Source: Sphingopyxis sp. H115
Lineage (GTDB): Bacteria > Pseudomonadota > Alphaproteobacteria > Sphingomonadales > Sphingomonadaceae
Assembly: GCF_001468465.1 (NCBI RefSeq)
Contig: NZ_LNSA01000030.1
Coordinates: forward strand, 1-52,859
Direction: 5' to 3'
Length of the DNA: 52,859 nucleotides
Numbering within the stretch: the stretch's first letter is position 1; every line of letters begins with the position of its first letter. A program made the translations under genes and the position numbers. The notes below the pieces were generated by a model that was not told the origin of the DNA, searched no databases, and worked only from the letters and a program-made list of their open reading frames with translations. Positions 8,888-18,502 of this stretch are shown here, one piece after another.

Positions 8888-9817
8888 TCAATGCATGAAA
8901 CCGAGGCGAGCGGGCAAGGCGATGCGCTGCGCGCGATGCGTGAGCATGATTCCCTCGCCGACCCCGGCGTGGCCGATCGGCGTCACCGCGACGTTCAACC
9001 CGGCAGCGATCTCGCGGATCGCCACCGCCGCCGACGGATCGGCGGCAAACAGCAATTGGTAATCGTCGCCCGCCGTCGCGGCGGCAAGCCGCGTATCGAG
9101 AATGTCGGGACGCACCGCGAGCAGAGCCGCCGACAGGGGCAGCGATTCCAGCATGAAGCCAAGTTCGCACCCGCTCGCCTGTGCCATCCGCTGCGCATCG
9201 ATGAGCAGCCCGTCGGACACGTCCATCATCGCGTGAACATGGCGCGCCACCGCCTGACCAAAGGTGAGCTGCGGCTGCGGCCGTTTATAGGCGGCGAGAC
9301 AGGTTTCATTGGCCTGCTCCTGCCCCAGCCGCATCGCGAGGCCGAGCCCGGCGTTACCGATCGTTCCCGTCACCCATATCTGGTCGCCCGGCCGCGCGCC
9401 GCTGCGCGAGGGGGCTCCTCCCGGCGGCGCGTGCCCGATCGCGGTCAGCCCGAAGCTGCGCGGCGCACCCGCTGGCACGCGCACCGTGTCGCCGCCGAGC
9501 AGGATGATGCCGAAACGGCGCAGCACAAGGTCGAGTCCTTCGGCGAACCCCGCGTCCCACGCGTCGTCGCCGAGGCTGTAACCGACCAGCACGCCGACGG
9601 GCGCCGCCCCCTTGGCCGCCAGGTCGGACAGGTTCACCGCAACGAGTTTCCACGCCACATCTTGCGGCGTGTCGTCGGGCAGGAAATGGATGCCCTCGAC
9701 GATCATGTCGTGGGTGAGCACCAGCCCTTCCCACTCGGCCGCGTCGTCGACGAGGCCGCGCGCGGCGGGATCGGTCGCGATGCTGCGTAGACGGGCAATG
9801 AAATCGGCTTCGGACAT
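8888..9817 (-). CDS. thiL: Thiamine-monophosphate kinase
   Basis: A 309-residue PurM/ThiL-superfamily ATP-dependent kinase that makes thiamine diphosphate. The start (9817) gives the usual N-terminus M-S-E-A-D-F-I-A-R-L. Seen in order: D-D-A-A near residue 25, T-H-D-M-I-V-E-G-I-H-F, N-L-S-D-L-A-A-K-G-A, L-L-G-G-D-T and M-D-V-S-D-G-L. A GAAAGGGG stretch precedes the ATG. It is the last gene of the hisG-hisD-nusB-thiL run, 46 bp after nusB. Confidence 0.94.
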   Translation of the reverse strand: MSEADFIARLRSIATDPAARGLVDDAAEWEGLVLTHDMIVEGIHFLPDDTPQDVAWKLVAVNLSDLAAKGAAPVGVLVGYSLGDDAWDAGFAEGLDLVLRRFGIILLGGDTVRVPAGAPRSFGLTAIGHAPPGGAPSRSGARPGDQIWVTGTIGNAGLGLAMRLGQEQANETCLAAYKRPQPQLTFGQAVARHVHAMMDVSDGLLIDAQRMAQASGCELGFMLESLPLSAALLAVRPDILDTRLAAATAGDDYQLLFAADPSAAVAIREIAAGLNVAVTPIGHAGVGEGIMLTHRAQRIALPARLGFMH

Positions 9818-9863
9818 GCGCGCCCCTTTCGCCCGAAGAATGTGCCCTAATTCCGTTCGTGTT

Positions 9864-10316
9864 TTAAGTGGCTTTGCGCACATCCTTGCCGATCGCGTCG
9901 AGCAGGCCGTTGGCGAAGCCGGCCTCGCGGCCGTCGAAAAAGGCCTTGGCGACATCGACATATTCGCTGACAACCGCGCCGACCGGCACGTCGCCGCGCG
10001 CGACGAGTTCATACACGCCGGCGCGCAGGATCGCTTTCATCGTGCGGTCGAGCCGGTCCATCGTCCAGCCGCTGGCGAGCCGTGCGACGATCGCCGCGTC
10101 GATCTCGTCGGCGCGCGCGAGCGTGCCTTGGACGATATCGTCGAAGAACGCTGTGTCGGCATCGGCATATTCGGCGTCCTCGATCGTCGCGCCGATGCGA
10201 TGCTGGTGGAATTCGTGGATCAGCTTGGCGACCGGGGTCGCTTCCATCTCGTGCTGGTACAGCGCCTGCACGGCAGCAAGGCGGGCGGCGGAGCGGGATT
10301 GGGTGCGTTTGTTCAT
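9864..10316 (-). CDS. nusB: Transcription antitermination protein NusB
   Basis: A 150-residue all-helical RNA-binding protein. The N-terminus S-A-A-R-L-A-A-V-Q-A-L-Y-Q, the central M-D-R-L-D-R-T-M-K-A-I-L-R-A-G and the C-terminal E-Y-V-D-V-A-K-A-F-F-D match NusB, which joins NusE and the boxA element in rRNA antitermination. Its ATG overlaps the hisD stop (10313-10316, ATGA), so its translation is probably coupled to the histidine genes. nusB near thiL is a common bacterial arrangement. Confidence 0.95.
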   Translation of the reverse strand: MNKRTQSRSAARLAAVQALYQHEMEATPVAKLIHEFHQHRIGATIEDAEYADADTAFFDDIVQGTLARADEIDAAIVARLASGWTMDRLDRTMKAILRAGVYELVARGDVPVGAVVSEYVDVAKAFFDGREAGFANGLLDAIGKDVRKAT

Positions 10317-11611
10317 GCCTGTTTCAATCTGTTGGCGACGCTGAGCGCGTGCGCAGGAAGTCCCTCGGCACCGGCAAGCGCGACCGCGGCCGGACCGATG
10401 GCGGCAAGGCTCGCCTCGTCGAGCGCGAGGAAGCTGGTGCGTTTCATGAAGTCGGTGACAGACAGCCCGCTCGAAAAGCGCGCACGGCGGCCGGTGGGAA
10501 GGACATGGTTCGGGCCGGCGACATAATCGCCGATCGCTTCGGGCGTCTGGCGGCCGAGAAAGACCGAGCCCGCGTGGCGCACCTTGGCGAAAAGCGCGTC
10601 GGCCTCGGCGGGATCGACCGCAAGTTCGAGATGTTCAGGCGCCAGCCGGTCGCAGAGCGGAATTGCGTCAGCCAAGGTCGGCACGACGATCACCGCGCCA
10701 TTATCGGCCCAGCTCGCCTGCATCGTCGCCGCGGTGCCGAGCGTCGGGATGACCTGCGCGACCGCCGCCGCGACCGCATCGGCAAAATCGCCGTCATCGG
10801 TGAACAGGATCGACTGGCTCGTCGGGTCATGCTCGGCCTGGCTCAAAAGGTCGGCGGCAATGACGTGCGGCGCATTCTTGTTGTCCGCAACGACAACGAT
10901 CTCGCTCGGCCCCGCGACCATGTCGATGCCGACGACGCCGTAAAGCTGGCGCTTCGCCTCGGCGACCCAGGCATTGCCGGGGCCGGTCACGACATCGACC
11001 GGCGCGATGCGGGTCGTGCCATGGGCGAGCGCCGCGATCGCCTGAGCGCCGCCGATCCGCCAGATTTCATCGACGCCCCCGACATGCGCCGCGGCCATCA
11101 CGACCGGGTTGACTTGGCCATCGGGCGTCGGCGTCACCATCACGATGCGCCCCACCCCCGCGACCTTCGCGGGCAAGATGTTCATCAGCACCGACGAGGG
11201 ATAGGCCGCGCGCCCTCCGGGGACATAGACCCCCGCGGCATCGACCGCGTTCCAACGCGCACCAAGCCGCGCGCCCGTCGCATCACGATAGTCGCGATCC
11301 TCAGGCAATTGCGCGGCGTGATAGGCGCGGATACGGTCGGCGGCGAGGTTCAGCGCATCGCGCAGCTCGGGCGCGAGCGCCGCATAGGCGGCGGCGCAAT
11401 CCTCCTTCGAAATGCTCCACCCACGCGCATCGAGGTCAAACCGGTCGAATTTTGCGGTATAACCGGCAAGCGCCGCGTCGCCCTCGGCCTTCACGCGCGC
11501 AACGATCGCGGCGACGTCGGCCGACACGTCGGACGCGCTTTCGCGCCGGTCATTCACCAGCGCGTCGAATTCGGCCGCAAAGCCGGGCGCCGAAGCGTCA
11601 AGCCGCCGCAT
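10313..11611 (-). CDS. hisD: Histidinol dehydrogenase
   Basis: A 432-residue Zn-dependent dehydrogenase that performs the last two oxidations of histidine synthesis (histidinol to histidine, two NAD+). The motifs [29 protein letters not shown] and L-S-Q-A-E-H-D are present, as is the C-terminal G-P-N-H-V-L-P-T-G. Normal length. It overlaps hisG by 14 bp and nusB by 4 bp, so it is the middle of a tightly packed operon. Confidence 0.97.
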   Translation of the reverse strand: MRRLDASAPGFAAEFDALVNDRRESASDVSADVAAIVARVKAEGDAALAGYTAKFDRFDLDARGWSISKEDCAAAYAALAPELRDALNLAADRIRAYHAAQLPEDRDYRDATGARLGARWNAVDAAGVYVPGGRAAYPSSVLMNILPAKVAGVGRIVMVTPTPDGQVNPVVMAAAHVGGVDEIWRIGGAQAIAALAHGTTRIAPVDVVTGPGNAWVAEAKRQLYGVVGIDMVAGPSEIVVVADNKNAPHVIAADLLSQAEHDPTSQSILFTDDGDFADAVAAAVAQVIPTLGTAATMQASWADNGAVIVVPTLADAIPLCDRLAPEHLELAVDPAEADALFAKVRHAGSVFLGRQTPEAIGDYVAGPNHVLPTGRRARFSSGLSVTDFMKRTSFLALDEASLAAIGPAAVALAGAEGLPAHALSVANRLKQA

Positions 11612-12254
11612 CGCCCACCGCCTGACGGAAGCGTTCGACGAGCGCCGGCACCTCGGCCGAATTGAGCTTGAACGCCGCGCGATTGACGATCAGCCGCGCC
11701 GAAACCTCGCTGATGATCTTCTGCTCGGCGAGCGCATTTTCGACGAGCGTGCGCCCCGTCGACACCAGATCGACGATGTGCGACGCGAGCCCCAGCTTCG
11801 GCGCAATCTCCATCGCGCCATTCAATTTGATGCACTCGGCCTGGATGCCCTGCGCCGCGAACCAGCGCCGCGTCGTCGCGGGATATTTGGTCGCAACGCG
11901 AATATGGCTTTCGCCCAGCCCCGGCGGCGCGCTGCCTTCGGGTCCCGCGAGCGACAGGCGGCAATGACCGATGCCGAGGTCGACCGGCGCATAAAGTTCC
12001 GAATAATCGAACTCGTCGACCACATCCGATCCGACGATGCCAAGCTGCGCCGCGCCGTGCGCGACAAAGGTCGCGACGTCGAACGCGCGCACGCGAATCA
12101 GCGAGATGTGGGGCTGATTTGTCCCAAAAACTAACGCCCTGCTTTTCTTGTCGAAAAACTCGTCGGACGGTTCTATCCCAACGCGCGCAAGCAGGGGCAG
12201 CGCCTCATCGAGGATGCGCCCCTTCGGGATGGCAAAGATGATCGGTTCGGGCAT
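11598..12254 (-). CDS. hisG: ATP phosphoribosyltransferase, short form
   Basis: A 218-residue enzyme of the first step of histidine synthesis (ATP + PRPP). It shows the N-terminal [23 protein letters not shown] and the PRPP loop D-L-V-S-T-G-R-T-L. It lacks the C-terminal regulatory domain of about 80 residues of the long form; short HisG works with the regulatory subunit HisZ, which is not encoded in this window. ATG 12254 is chosen because the frame upstream (to 12560) is antisense to the DUF2332 gene. It is the first gene of the his/nus/thi run. Confidence 0.95.
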   Translation of the reverse strand: MPEPIIFAIPKGRILDEALPLLARVGIEPSDEFFDKKSRALVFGTNQPHISLIRVRAFDVATFVAHGAAQLGIVGSDVVDEFDYSELYAPVDLGIGHCRLSLAGPEGSAPPGLGESHIRVATKYPATTRRWFAAQGIQAECIKLNGAMEIAPKLGLASHIVDLVSTGRTLVENALAEQKIISEVSARLIVNRAAFKLNSAEVPALVERFRQAVGDAAA

Positions 12255-12293
12255 AGGCTTGCGCGCCCATAAGCGGCGAGAGGAAAAAGGGCA

Positions 12294-13373
12294 ATGAGCG
12301 ACCGCTACGACTTCATCGATATGGCGGAAACCGGCCCGAAGGCCGTCCGCACCGCCTTTGCCAATCAGGTCGCCTATTGCCGTCATAATGATGCGCGGGT
12401 CACCGCACGCGTCGTTGCGGCACTGGGGTCGCTGCTCGACAAGCCCGCCAGCGAGTTCGCGCGCCGTATCGCGGGCTGGAAGGGTGCCCCCCTCGCCGAT
12501 GCGCTGCCGCTGCGCGCCGCGGGCGGCCTTCACGCGCTCCACCTGTCGGGCGCAGCGCACGAGCTAGCGCCCGTCTATGCCGATGCCGAGGATATCAACG
12601 ACGACGCCATCGTCGCCGGCGTCGTCAACCGGCACGAGGCGGCGCTGCTGCCGTGGCTCGACGGACCGCCCCAGACCAACGAAGCCGGGCGCTCCTCGAA
12701 TTTCATCGCGGCGATGCTGTGGCTCGCCGAGCAGGGCCTGCCGCCGCGTTTCGACTGCCTCGAAATCGGATCGAGTGCCGGGATCAACCTGATGCTCGAC
12801 CGCTATCACTACGACCTGTGCGGGGTGCAGGTCGGGCCCGAGCCCGGCGCGATGGCCTTCACGCCCGAATGGCGCGGCCACCATCCGCCGATGCACGATA
12901 TCGCCTTCGCCGGGCTCAGGGGCTGCGACGTGGCGCCCGTCGACCTGACCGACCCGGCGCAGGCCCTGCGGCTCAAGGCCTATATCTGGCCCGAACATCA
13001 TATCCGCTTCGCCCGCATCGAGGCGGCGATCGCCGCCGCATCGGACAAGCCGCCGCATTTGGTCCATGCCAATGCTGCGGATTTCGTCGAGGCCGAACTA
13101 GCGCGGCCACAGGCCAAGGGCACGACGCGCGTCCTGATGCACTCGATCGTGTGGCAATATGTGCCCAGCGACCAGCAGGCGCGGATCACCGCAGCGATGG
13201 AAGCCGCTGGCGGCCGGGCGACACCCGAACGGCCGCTTGCGTGGGTCGCGCTGGAGGCCAACCGGACCGTGCATCATCACGAACTGGTGGTGCGCCACTG
13301 GCCCGCCGGCGGCGCGCCGAAAAAGCTCGCCCATGCCCATGCCCATGGCGCGTGGATCGAATGGACCGGCTGA
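12294..13373 (+). CDS. DUF2332 family protein
   Basis: A 359-residue cytoplasmic protein of the DUF2332 family, with no signal peptide. It opens with a helical region (A-F-A-N-Q-V-A-Y-C) and later carries [16 protein letters not shown] (155-170), which resembles SAM-binding motif I (E-x-G-x-x-x-G), followed by a beta/alpha alternating half ending in H-A-H-A-H-G. Biochemical function is not established for the family; a methyltransferase-like Rossmann fold is my inference. It is divergent from hisG with a gap of 39 bp. Confidence 0.8.
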   Translation: MSDRYDFIDMAETGPKAVRTAFANQVAYCRHNDARVTARVVAALGSLLDKPASEFARRIAGWKGAPLADALPLRAAGGLHALHLSGAAHELAPVYADAEDINDDAIVAGVVNRHEAALLPWLDGPPQTNEAGRSSNFIAAMLWLAEQGLPPRFDCLEIGSSAGINLMLDRYHYDLCGVQVGPEPGAMAFTPEWRGHHPPMHDIAFAGLRGCDVAPVDLTDPAQALRLKAYIWPEHHIRFARIEAAIAAASDKPPHLVHANAADFVEAELARPQAKGTTRVLMHSIVWQYVPSDQQARITAAMEAAGGRATPERPLAWVALEANRTVHHHELVVRHWPAGGAPKKLAHAHAHGAWIEWTG

Positions 13374-13414
13374 CGGCCGGCAGGTAACGTCGGCTTTGCG
13401 GCGGATTTCTTCCC

Positions 13415-13488
13415 TTCGTCATCCCGGAGTTGATCCGGAGTCGAAGCAGCGCCGAAGTCATGGACGCCGATCAAGTCCGGGGCGGCGA
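13415..13488. repeat. Degenerate copy of an intergenic dyad repeat (type A)
   Basis: The block starts with a TCGTCATCCCGG-type edge and ends in GATCAAGTCCGGGG, with CATGGAC near the middle. It shares this framework with the better preserved copy at 21150-21226. Its own arms no longer pair perfectly. It lies in the convergent gap between the DUF2332 gene and the pirin gene, as such non-coding repeats usually do. Confidence 0.6.
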
Positions 13489-13522
13489 TGGTCGAAAGGG
13501 CAGCTTTGGGCCAAAAGCGGAC

Positions 13523-14407
13523 TTATGGATAACTCACCGTCTTCGGCACCTCGGGAATCGGGATGAATTCCTCGCTGTCGCCGGGCACGATCGGGAATTT
13601 CCGGTCCTTCCATTCCTGCTTCGCTTCGTTGATGCGGTCGCGCGACGAACTCACGAAATTCCACCACACATGGCGCGGGGTCGGGAACGCCTCGCCGCCG
13701 AGCAGCATCACGCGCGCGTCGCTGGTTGCGCGGAGCGTCATCGCCTGCCCGGGTTTGAGGATATAGAGGCTGTAACGCTCGAGCGGCTCACCATCGAGGG
13801 TCGCATCGCCAATCGCCACCAGCACTGCGCGCTCGTCCGCCTCGGCGTCGATCGGCAGCGTCGCACCGGCGTTCATCAAGATGTCGGCATAGATGGTCGC
13901 GCTATGCTGCGTCGTCGGCGCGGTCGCGCCCCACAGGCTGCCCATGATCACGCGCGCCGATACGCTGCCGTCCTCGACGAGCGGCAGCTGATCGGCGGGG
14001 ACATGCTCGAACGCCGGGTCGACCTCTTCCTTCCCGTCGGGGAGCGCGAGCCAGGTCTGCATGCCCGAAATGCCCGATCCCGCCGCGCGTTCGGCCGGTG
14101 GCGTGCGCTCCGAATGCACGATGCCGCGTCCCGCGGTCATCAGGTTGCACGCGCCGGGGCGGATTGTCGCATAGGTGCCAAGGCTGTCGCGATGGTCGAT
14201 CGCGCCCTCGAACAGATAGGTGACCGTCGACAGGTTGATATGCGGGTGCGGGCGCACGTCCATCCCCTGCCCGATGTCGAAATTCGCGGGGCCGAACTGG
14301 TCGACAAAGATGAAGGGGCCGACCATGGTCCGTGCCTTGTTCGGCAAGGTGCGGCGCACGTCGAAGGCGCCGATATCGTGGGTCGAGGGGGTGATGACGG
14401 TGAACAT
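13523..14407 (-). CDS. Pirin family protein (bicupin)
   Basis: A 294-residue pirin with two cupin domains. The metal-binding motif of the first cupin is recognisable as R-P-H-P-H-I-N-L-S-T-V-T-Y-L (52-65) and later H-S-E-R-T; the pirin landmark G-P-F-I-F-V-D is near residue 30. Some pirins are quercetin dioxygenases; others are redox sensors or regulators. The start at 14407 shares one base with the cupin gene stop (TGATG), so it is the last gene of the bolA-cupin-pirin run. A separate pirin lies at the right end of the window. Confidence 0.9.
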   Translation of the reverse strand: MFTVITPSTHDIGAFDVRRTLPNKARTMVGPFIFVDQFGPANFDIGQGMDVRPHPHINLSTVTYLFEGAIDHRDSLGTYATIRPGACNLMTAGRGIVHSERTPPAERAAGSGISGMQTWLALPDGKEEVDPAFEHVPADQLPLVEDGSVSARVIMGSLWGATAPTTQHSATIYADILMNAGATLPIDAEADERAVLVAIGDATLDGEPLERYSLYILKPGQAMTLRATSDARVMLLGGEAFPTPRHVWWNFVSSSRDRINEAKQEWKDRKFPIVPGDSEEFIPIPEVPKTVSYP

Positions 14408-14781
14408 CAGTCGAGCCTTTCCAGAGTCTTTCGGGTTTTCTCGGTTTCGACATTGCCGGTGTTCAGCGTCGAGTTGGGTTCGAGCAGCAGCACATGGCAT
14501 TCGCCGTCCAGCGCCTCGGGACAATGGTCGACGCCGTGCGGCACGATGATGAACTCGCCGGGCTCGACGATCACGGCACGGTCGCGAAACGCCATTTTCA
14601 TCCGGCCCGCAACGACGAGGAAAAGCTCGTCCTCGATGTCGTGATGATGCCAGTCGAACTTGCCGTCGAGCTTGACCAGCTTGACCTGGAAATCGTTGAT
14701 GTCGCCCGCGACGCGCGGGTTCCACGCATCGGGAATATTTGCGAAAGCGTCGGCAAGGTTGACCTTGTCCACCATCGTCAT
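14407..14781 (-). CDS. Small single-domain cupin protein
   Basis: A 124-residue cupin with motif 1 W-H-H-H-D-I-E-D-E-L-F-L-V (metal ligands His-His-Glu) and motif 2 P-x-G-V-D-H. Such mini-cupins bind a divalent metal and act as small dioxygenases or isomerases; the substrate is unknown. The ATG at 14781 forms an ATGA overlap with the bolA stop, which decides the start over the Met two codons later. It is sandwiched between bolA and pirin with overlapping codons on both sides. Confidence 0.85.
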   Translation of the reverse strand: MTMVDKVNLADAFANIPDAWNPRVAGDINDFQVKLVKLDGKFDWHHHDIEDELFLVVAGRMKMAFRDRAVIVEPGEFIIVPHGVDHCPEALDGECHVLLLEPNSTLNTGNVETEKTRKTLERLD

Positions 14782-15068
14782 TCGCCCGGCGCTGTCGCGC
14801 GGATCGCGAGTGCGTGGACACGCTGTCCGGGCAGGTCGCCGAGCGCCCTGTTCACGGTGCGCTGGCGCGCGACGCGGTTCATTCCGGCAAAGCCCGCCCA
14901 TTCGACGTGCAGGCTAAAATGCGATTCGCCGCTACCGTCGTCGCCAGCGTGCCCATGATGTTTTGCGCTGTCGTTGCTGAGGGTGAAGTTGGCGTCGGGA
15001 AAAGCTGCACGGAGCAGGTTTTCCATCTCTCGCTGTACGGGGCCTTTGTTGCTCATGGGGTTGACCAT
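14778..15068 (-). CDS. bolA: BolA family protein
   Basis: A 96-residue BolA-fold protein with the E-S-H-F-S-L-H-V segment and R-Q-R-T-V-N-R-A-L helix region (BolA consensus S-x-H-F-x-V and R-H-R-x-V). BolA proteins pair with monothiol glutaredoxins in iron-sulfur handling and also act as transcriptional regulators. ATG 15068 is chosen because GGAGGG lies 4-5 bases before it; the internal Met at 15056 is an alternative. The J-domain gene is divergent from it, 65 bp away. Confidence 0.88.
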   Translation of the reverse strand: MVNPMSNKGPVQREMENLLRAAFPDANFTLSNDSAKHHGHAGDDGSGESHFSLHVEWAGFAGMNRVARQRTVNRALGDLPGQRVHALAIRATAPGE

Positions 15069-15133
15069 AAGCCCTCCGTCGCCAAATTATAAGGCCCCCC
15101 AAAGCCCTCCCCCTTCGATTCCGAAAGCCCGTC

Positions 15134-15727
15134 GTGCCGTCCTCTGCCCGCCCTTCCCGATTTCACGGCCGCGTCCCGCGCGAGGAACGCTGCGCCGCGC
15201 CCGGCTGCCGCGAGGCAGGCGAGTTTCGCGCACCAGTCTCGTCGCAGCGATCGCCCGACGGCCCGCCGCCATACCGCTGGCTGTGCCTCGACCATGTGCG
15301 CGAATTCAACGCGGGCTATAATTTCTTCGAAGGGATGAGCGCCGACCAGATCATGGCGGCGCAATCGCCGACCGCCGGATGGGAAACCGAAAGCCGCGCC
15401 TTCCGCCCCGCGGGTAGCGCCGACCTGCCGCCGCGCTGGGCCGATTTCAAGGACCCGATGGACGCGCTCGGCGCACGCTTTCGCCAGCGGATGGACGCGG
15501 CGCGGCGCGAAGCGGCAAATCCCCACCTATCGCGTGAGGAACATGACGCGATGCAGTTGATGGCGCTGCCCGCCGACGCCGACCGCGCGGCGCTGCGGCG
15601 GCGCTACAGCGAACTCGTGCGCAAATATCATCCCGACCGGAATGGCGGCGATCGCAGTTTCGAAGCAAGGCTGGGTGCGGTAGTCGAAGCGTATCAACTG
15701 CTCAGGAAGAGCAAGGCGTTCGCATAG
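15134..15727 (+). CDS. J-domain protein with N-terminal Cys/His cluster
   Basis: A 197-residue protein with a C-terminal J domain (about 136-197) containing K-Y-H-P-D-R-N-G-G-D (HPD at 166-168), the motif that stimulates DnaK ATPase. The N-terminal half has C-x4-C (Cys20, Cys25) and C-x2-H (Cys51, His54), which could bind zinc. There is no G/F region or classical DnaJ zinc finger, so it is a specialised co-chaperone. It lies between bolA and cobS, and the NTF2-like gene starts 10 bp later. Confidence 0.88.
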   Translation: MPSSARPSRFHGRVPREERCAAPGCREAGEFRAPVSSQRSPDGPPPYRWLCLDHVREFNAGYNFFEGMSADQIMAAQSPTAGWETESRAFRPAGSADLPPRWADFKDPMDALGARFRQRMDAARREAANPHLSREEHDAMQLMALPADADRAALRRRYSELVRKYHPDRNGGDRSFEARLGAVVEAYQLLRKSKAFA

Positions 15728-15737
15728 GAGAGCCGCA

Positions 15738-16175
15738 ATGACCGACTTGGACGAAGCACGGATCGAGGTGGTGCGCCGCCATATGGCGCTGGAGATCACG
15801 CACGACTGGGACGGCGTCCTCGCGACCTTCGATCATCCGCGCTATGAATTGATGGGGCCGGGGACGATTTTCGACGGCGAGGCCGCGGTCCGATCCTATT
15901 TCGCCTCGTCGCGCGAGCCTTTTCCCGACCAGGCGAACGAAGTCATCGCAATCGCCGCTGACGCGGCGACGAACACCGTACTCGTTGAATTCTGGCTAAC
16001 CGGCACGCATCTCGGTCCGCTCAAGCTCGGCCTGCGCACGATCGAGCCGACAGGCAAGGCGTTCCGCATTCGGATGGCCGCGACCTTCGAATTCGCGCCC
16101 GGCGGCGACAAGATCGTCTGCGAACGTCCCTATTACGACCAGTCGGCGGTGATGAAGGCGCTCGGCCTGCTCTGA
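15738..16175 (+). CDS. NTF2-like/SnoaL-like protein
   Basis: A 145-residue protein with the cone-shaped NTF2-like pattern: N-terminal helices ([15 protein letters not shown]), F-D-H-P-R-Y-E-L, then a long beta sheet with a W-L-T-G-T-H-L-G-P segment. These domains often bind small hydrophobic ligands or are polyketide-cyclase/hydrolase relatives; no specific function can be assigned. It follows the J-domain gene by 10 bp and precedes cobS by 92 bp. Confidence 0.75.
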   Translation: MTDLDEARIEVVRRHMALEITHDWDGVLATFDHPRYELMGPGTIFDGEAAVRSYFASSREPFPDQANEVIAIAADAATNTVLVEFWLTGTHLGPLKLGLRTIEPTGKAFRIRMAATFEFAPGGDKIVCERPYYDQSAVMKALGLL

Positions 16176-16267
16176 AAAGGCGTTGCAAGCCGCAACCCAT
16201 GACGATACCGCCACGGCGAAGCGCCGCCGCGCGGCGACTCTCCCCGTTTGCTTGCTGGACTTTTGCC

Positions 16268-17257
16268 ATGACCGATATTCCGAACAGCCTTCCCGATCAC
16301 CACGGCTCGACGCTGCTGGCAGCGCCCGATACCGAGGTCGATGCGCGCGAAGTCTTCGGCGTCGATATCGACATGAAGGTCCCGGCGTTCAGCGAAGCCG
16401 ACGAGCGCGTCCCCGATCTCGATCCCGCTTATGTCTTCGACGGCGATACGACGCTCGCGATCCTCGCGGGCTTCAAATATAACCGCCGCGTGATGGTGCA
16501 AGGCTATCACGGCACCGGCAAGTCGACGCATATCGAACAGGTCGCAGCGCGGCTCAAATGGCCGTGCATCCGCGTCAACCTCGACGCGCATATCAGCCGC
16601 ATCGACCTCGTCGGCCGCGACGCGATCGTGCTGCGCGACGGCCAGCAGGTCACCGAATTTCGCGAAGGCCTTCTCCCTTGGGCGTTGCAGACCCCGACCG
16701 CGCTCGTCTTCGACGAATATGACGCCGGCCGTCCCGACGTGATGTTCGTGATCCAGCGCGTGCTGGAGACCGAGGGCAAGCTGACCCTGCTCGACCAGAA
16801 CCGCGTCATCCGTCCGAACCCGCACTTCCGCCTCTTCTCGACCGCGAACACCGTCGGGCTCGGCGACACGAGCGGGCTCTATCACGGCACGCAGCAGATC
16901 AACCAGGGCCAGATGGACCGCTGGAACATCGTCGTTACGCTGAACTATCTGCCCGCCGCGACCGAAAGCGCGATCATCCTCGCCAAGGTGCCAGACACCG
17001 ACGAGACGACGATTGCCAATATGGTGAAGGTCGCGGACCTCACGCGCCAGGGCTTCATCAACGGCGATATCTCGACGGTGATGTCGCCGCGCACGGTCAT
17101 CAGCTGGGCGCAGAACACCGCAATCTTCAACAATATCGGCTTCGCCTTCCGCCTTTCCTTCCTCAACAAATGCGACGAGGCCGAGCGGATGATCGTCGCC
17201 GAATATTATCAGCGCGTGTTCGGTGAGGATTTGCCCGAAAGCGTGATCGGCAAATAA
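16268..17257 (+). CDS. cobS: Aerobic cobaltochelatase subunit CobS
   Basis: A 329-residue AAA+ (MoxR/CobS-type) ATPase. Walker A is G-Y-H-G-T-G-K-S (79-86); Walker B is in [10 protein letters not shown]. With CobT it forms the ring that helps CobN insert cobalt into hydrogenobyrinate diamide. In genomes lacking the late aerobic B12 genes, CobS/CobT-like pairs may serve other functions. ATG 16268 gives the typical M-T-D-I-P-N start; the frame upstream to 16199 is unlikely. cobT lies 4 kb downstream, not adjacent. Confidence 0.95.
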   Translation: MTDIPNSLPDHHGSTLLAAPDTEVDAREVFGVDIDMKVPAFSEADERVPDLDPAYVFDGDTTLAILAGFKYNRRVMVQGYHGTGKSTHIEQVAARLKWPCIRVNLDAHISRIDLVGRDAIVLRDGQQVTEFREGLLPWALQTPTALVFDEYDAGRPDVMFVIQRVLETEGKLTLLDQNRVIRPNPHFRLFSTANTVGLGDTSGLYHGTQQINQGQMDRWNIVVTLNYLPAATESAIILAKVPDTDETTIANMVKVADLTRQGFINGDISTVMSPRTVISWAQNTAIFNNIGFAFRLSFLNKCDEAERMIVAEYYQRVFGEDLPESVIGK

Positions 17258-17285
17258 ATCGTCGGACGCCGGGCCCGCTCGGCAG

Positions 17286-18386
17286 CTATTCCAGCACGGC
17301 CTTGGCGTCGACCAGCCGGATGTCGTGCATCATGTGCAGATAGGCTTCATAATAGCCCTTGTGCGATGCGCCCACGATCGCGAGCATTCGCGTGCCGGGC
17401 TGCCGCGCCATTACGCGGCGGATATTGGCGACCATCCGCAGGTTGCGCGTTTCCCACCAGCCCGAATAGCGTCGCGCTTGATGTTTGGATGACACGTCGG
17501 CGACCGCGGCGCCGAAATCGCTTTCAAAGGCCAGCCGCATGGCCTGCGCGCTGTTATATTCGCGGTAGATGGTGAGCACGCCGTCGCCGTCGAGCCGCTT
17601 CATCAGTTGATCGTCGATCGCCTTGCGCTTGTCGGTCGCGGGATTGTCCCATGCGCGCTGGAGCGCGGCGCCATAGGCAGCCTCGTCTTCCGCCGATTCG
17701 GAAGGAAAGTCCGCGCTGTGATCATCGACCGAGTAGACGCGCTGGAGGCCGAGACGCGCCGCGAGCGCCGCGGCGATCAGATAATTTTCGTTCCGCCAGC
17801 CCACAAGCTTGTTCAACCGTTCGACGAGCGGATCGCCGAGCCCGTCGCCGGCGCGGCGTTCGGCGGGGGGTAGTTGGAGCCATTGGACCAGTGCCGAGGC
17901 CTGCTCGCCGCCCGCAAGGAACACGGCGGCGAGGCGGCGGCGCTGCGCCGCGGTCGGATTGTCGGGCCAGGCCGCGAGCAGCTTTTCCGCTTCGGCGGTC
18001 GCTGCCGGCACATCGAGCCCGGTCGCCTCGCGCGCGGGTTCGGGATCCCAGCAATAGCTTTTGTGCACGTCGGGATAGACCGCCGCATAGCGCCGCAGCA
18101 TGTCGCATTGCGGCCCCGACACGGCCTCGATAGCGATTTTCTGCGGACGCCACGCCGCAAGACGATCAAGCAGCGGATCGAGGCTTTGCGCCTGAAACTC
18201 CTTTGGGAAGCCCGAAAGATGCGGGGTGCCGAGCACCAGCACCTCGCCCGGCGGACCGCCGACATTCTCCTTGAGCGCGCTCGGATCGAAGCTGGGTACA
18301 TAAGTGGTCGGCGCCGGCGCGGCGGCCGTAGGTATGGCGGCAAGCATCAGTGCGGCGATCAGGGTCAAAGGCTGTGTCCCGTTCAT
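17286..18386 (-). CDS. Secreted DUF5694-like protein
   Basis: A 366-residue exported protein: Met at 18386 begins a signal peptide (hydrophobic A-A-L-M-L-A-A core, cleavage near A-A-A). The mature part has V-L-V-L-G-T-P-H-L-S near residue 50, I-A-I-E-A-V further on and a C-terminal M-L-A-I-V-G-A-S-H-K-G-Y segment. This order resembles DUF5694 and, distantly, TraB/GumN/EreA-type putative hydrolases with paired His/Glu motifs. The function is unknown. An alternative ATG at 18404 lies six codons upstream, but the likely promoter at 18414-18441 would leave almost no leader for it. Confidence 0.7.
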   Translation of the reverse strand: MNGTQPLTLIAALMLAAIPTAAAPAPTTYVPSFDPSALKENVGGPPGEVLVLGTPHLSGFPKEFQAQSLDPLLDRLAAWRPQKIAIEAVSGPQCDMLRRYAAVYPDVHKSYCWDPEPAREATGLDVPAATAEAEKLLAAWPDNPTAAQRRRLAAVFLAGGEQASALVQWLQLPPAERRAGDGLGDPLVERLNKLVGWRNENYLIAAALAARLGLQRVYSVDDHSADFPSESAEDEAAYGAALQRAWDNPATDKRKAIDDQLMKRLDGDGVLTIYREYNSAQAMRLAFESDFGAAVADVSSKHQARRYSGWWETRNLRMVANIRRVMARQPGTRMLAIVGASHKGYYEAYLHMMHDIRLVDAKAVLE

Positions 18387-18413
18387 GCGGCGTGTCCACG
18401 CCAAGTCTTTGCG

Positions 18414-18441
18414 AGCATATCAATGTGTGTTATTCAGTCAA
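18414..18441 (-). promoter_or_regulatory. Candidate sigma70-type promoter for the DUF5694 gene
   Basis: On the minus strand TTGACT (18441-18436) is followed after 16 bases by TATGCT (18419-18414). The -35 overlaps a TGTGTT-N8-AACACA dyad at 18426-18445, which could be an operator in this divergent region. Only sequence resemblance supports it. Confidence 0.4.
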
Positions 18442-18502
18442 CACAGTTGGCTGCGCTATTTTACGACTTCCCCTGCCGGGCCTCGTCTGCCAGCATTCCG
18501 TC

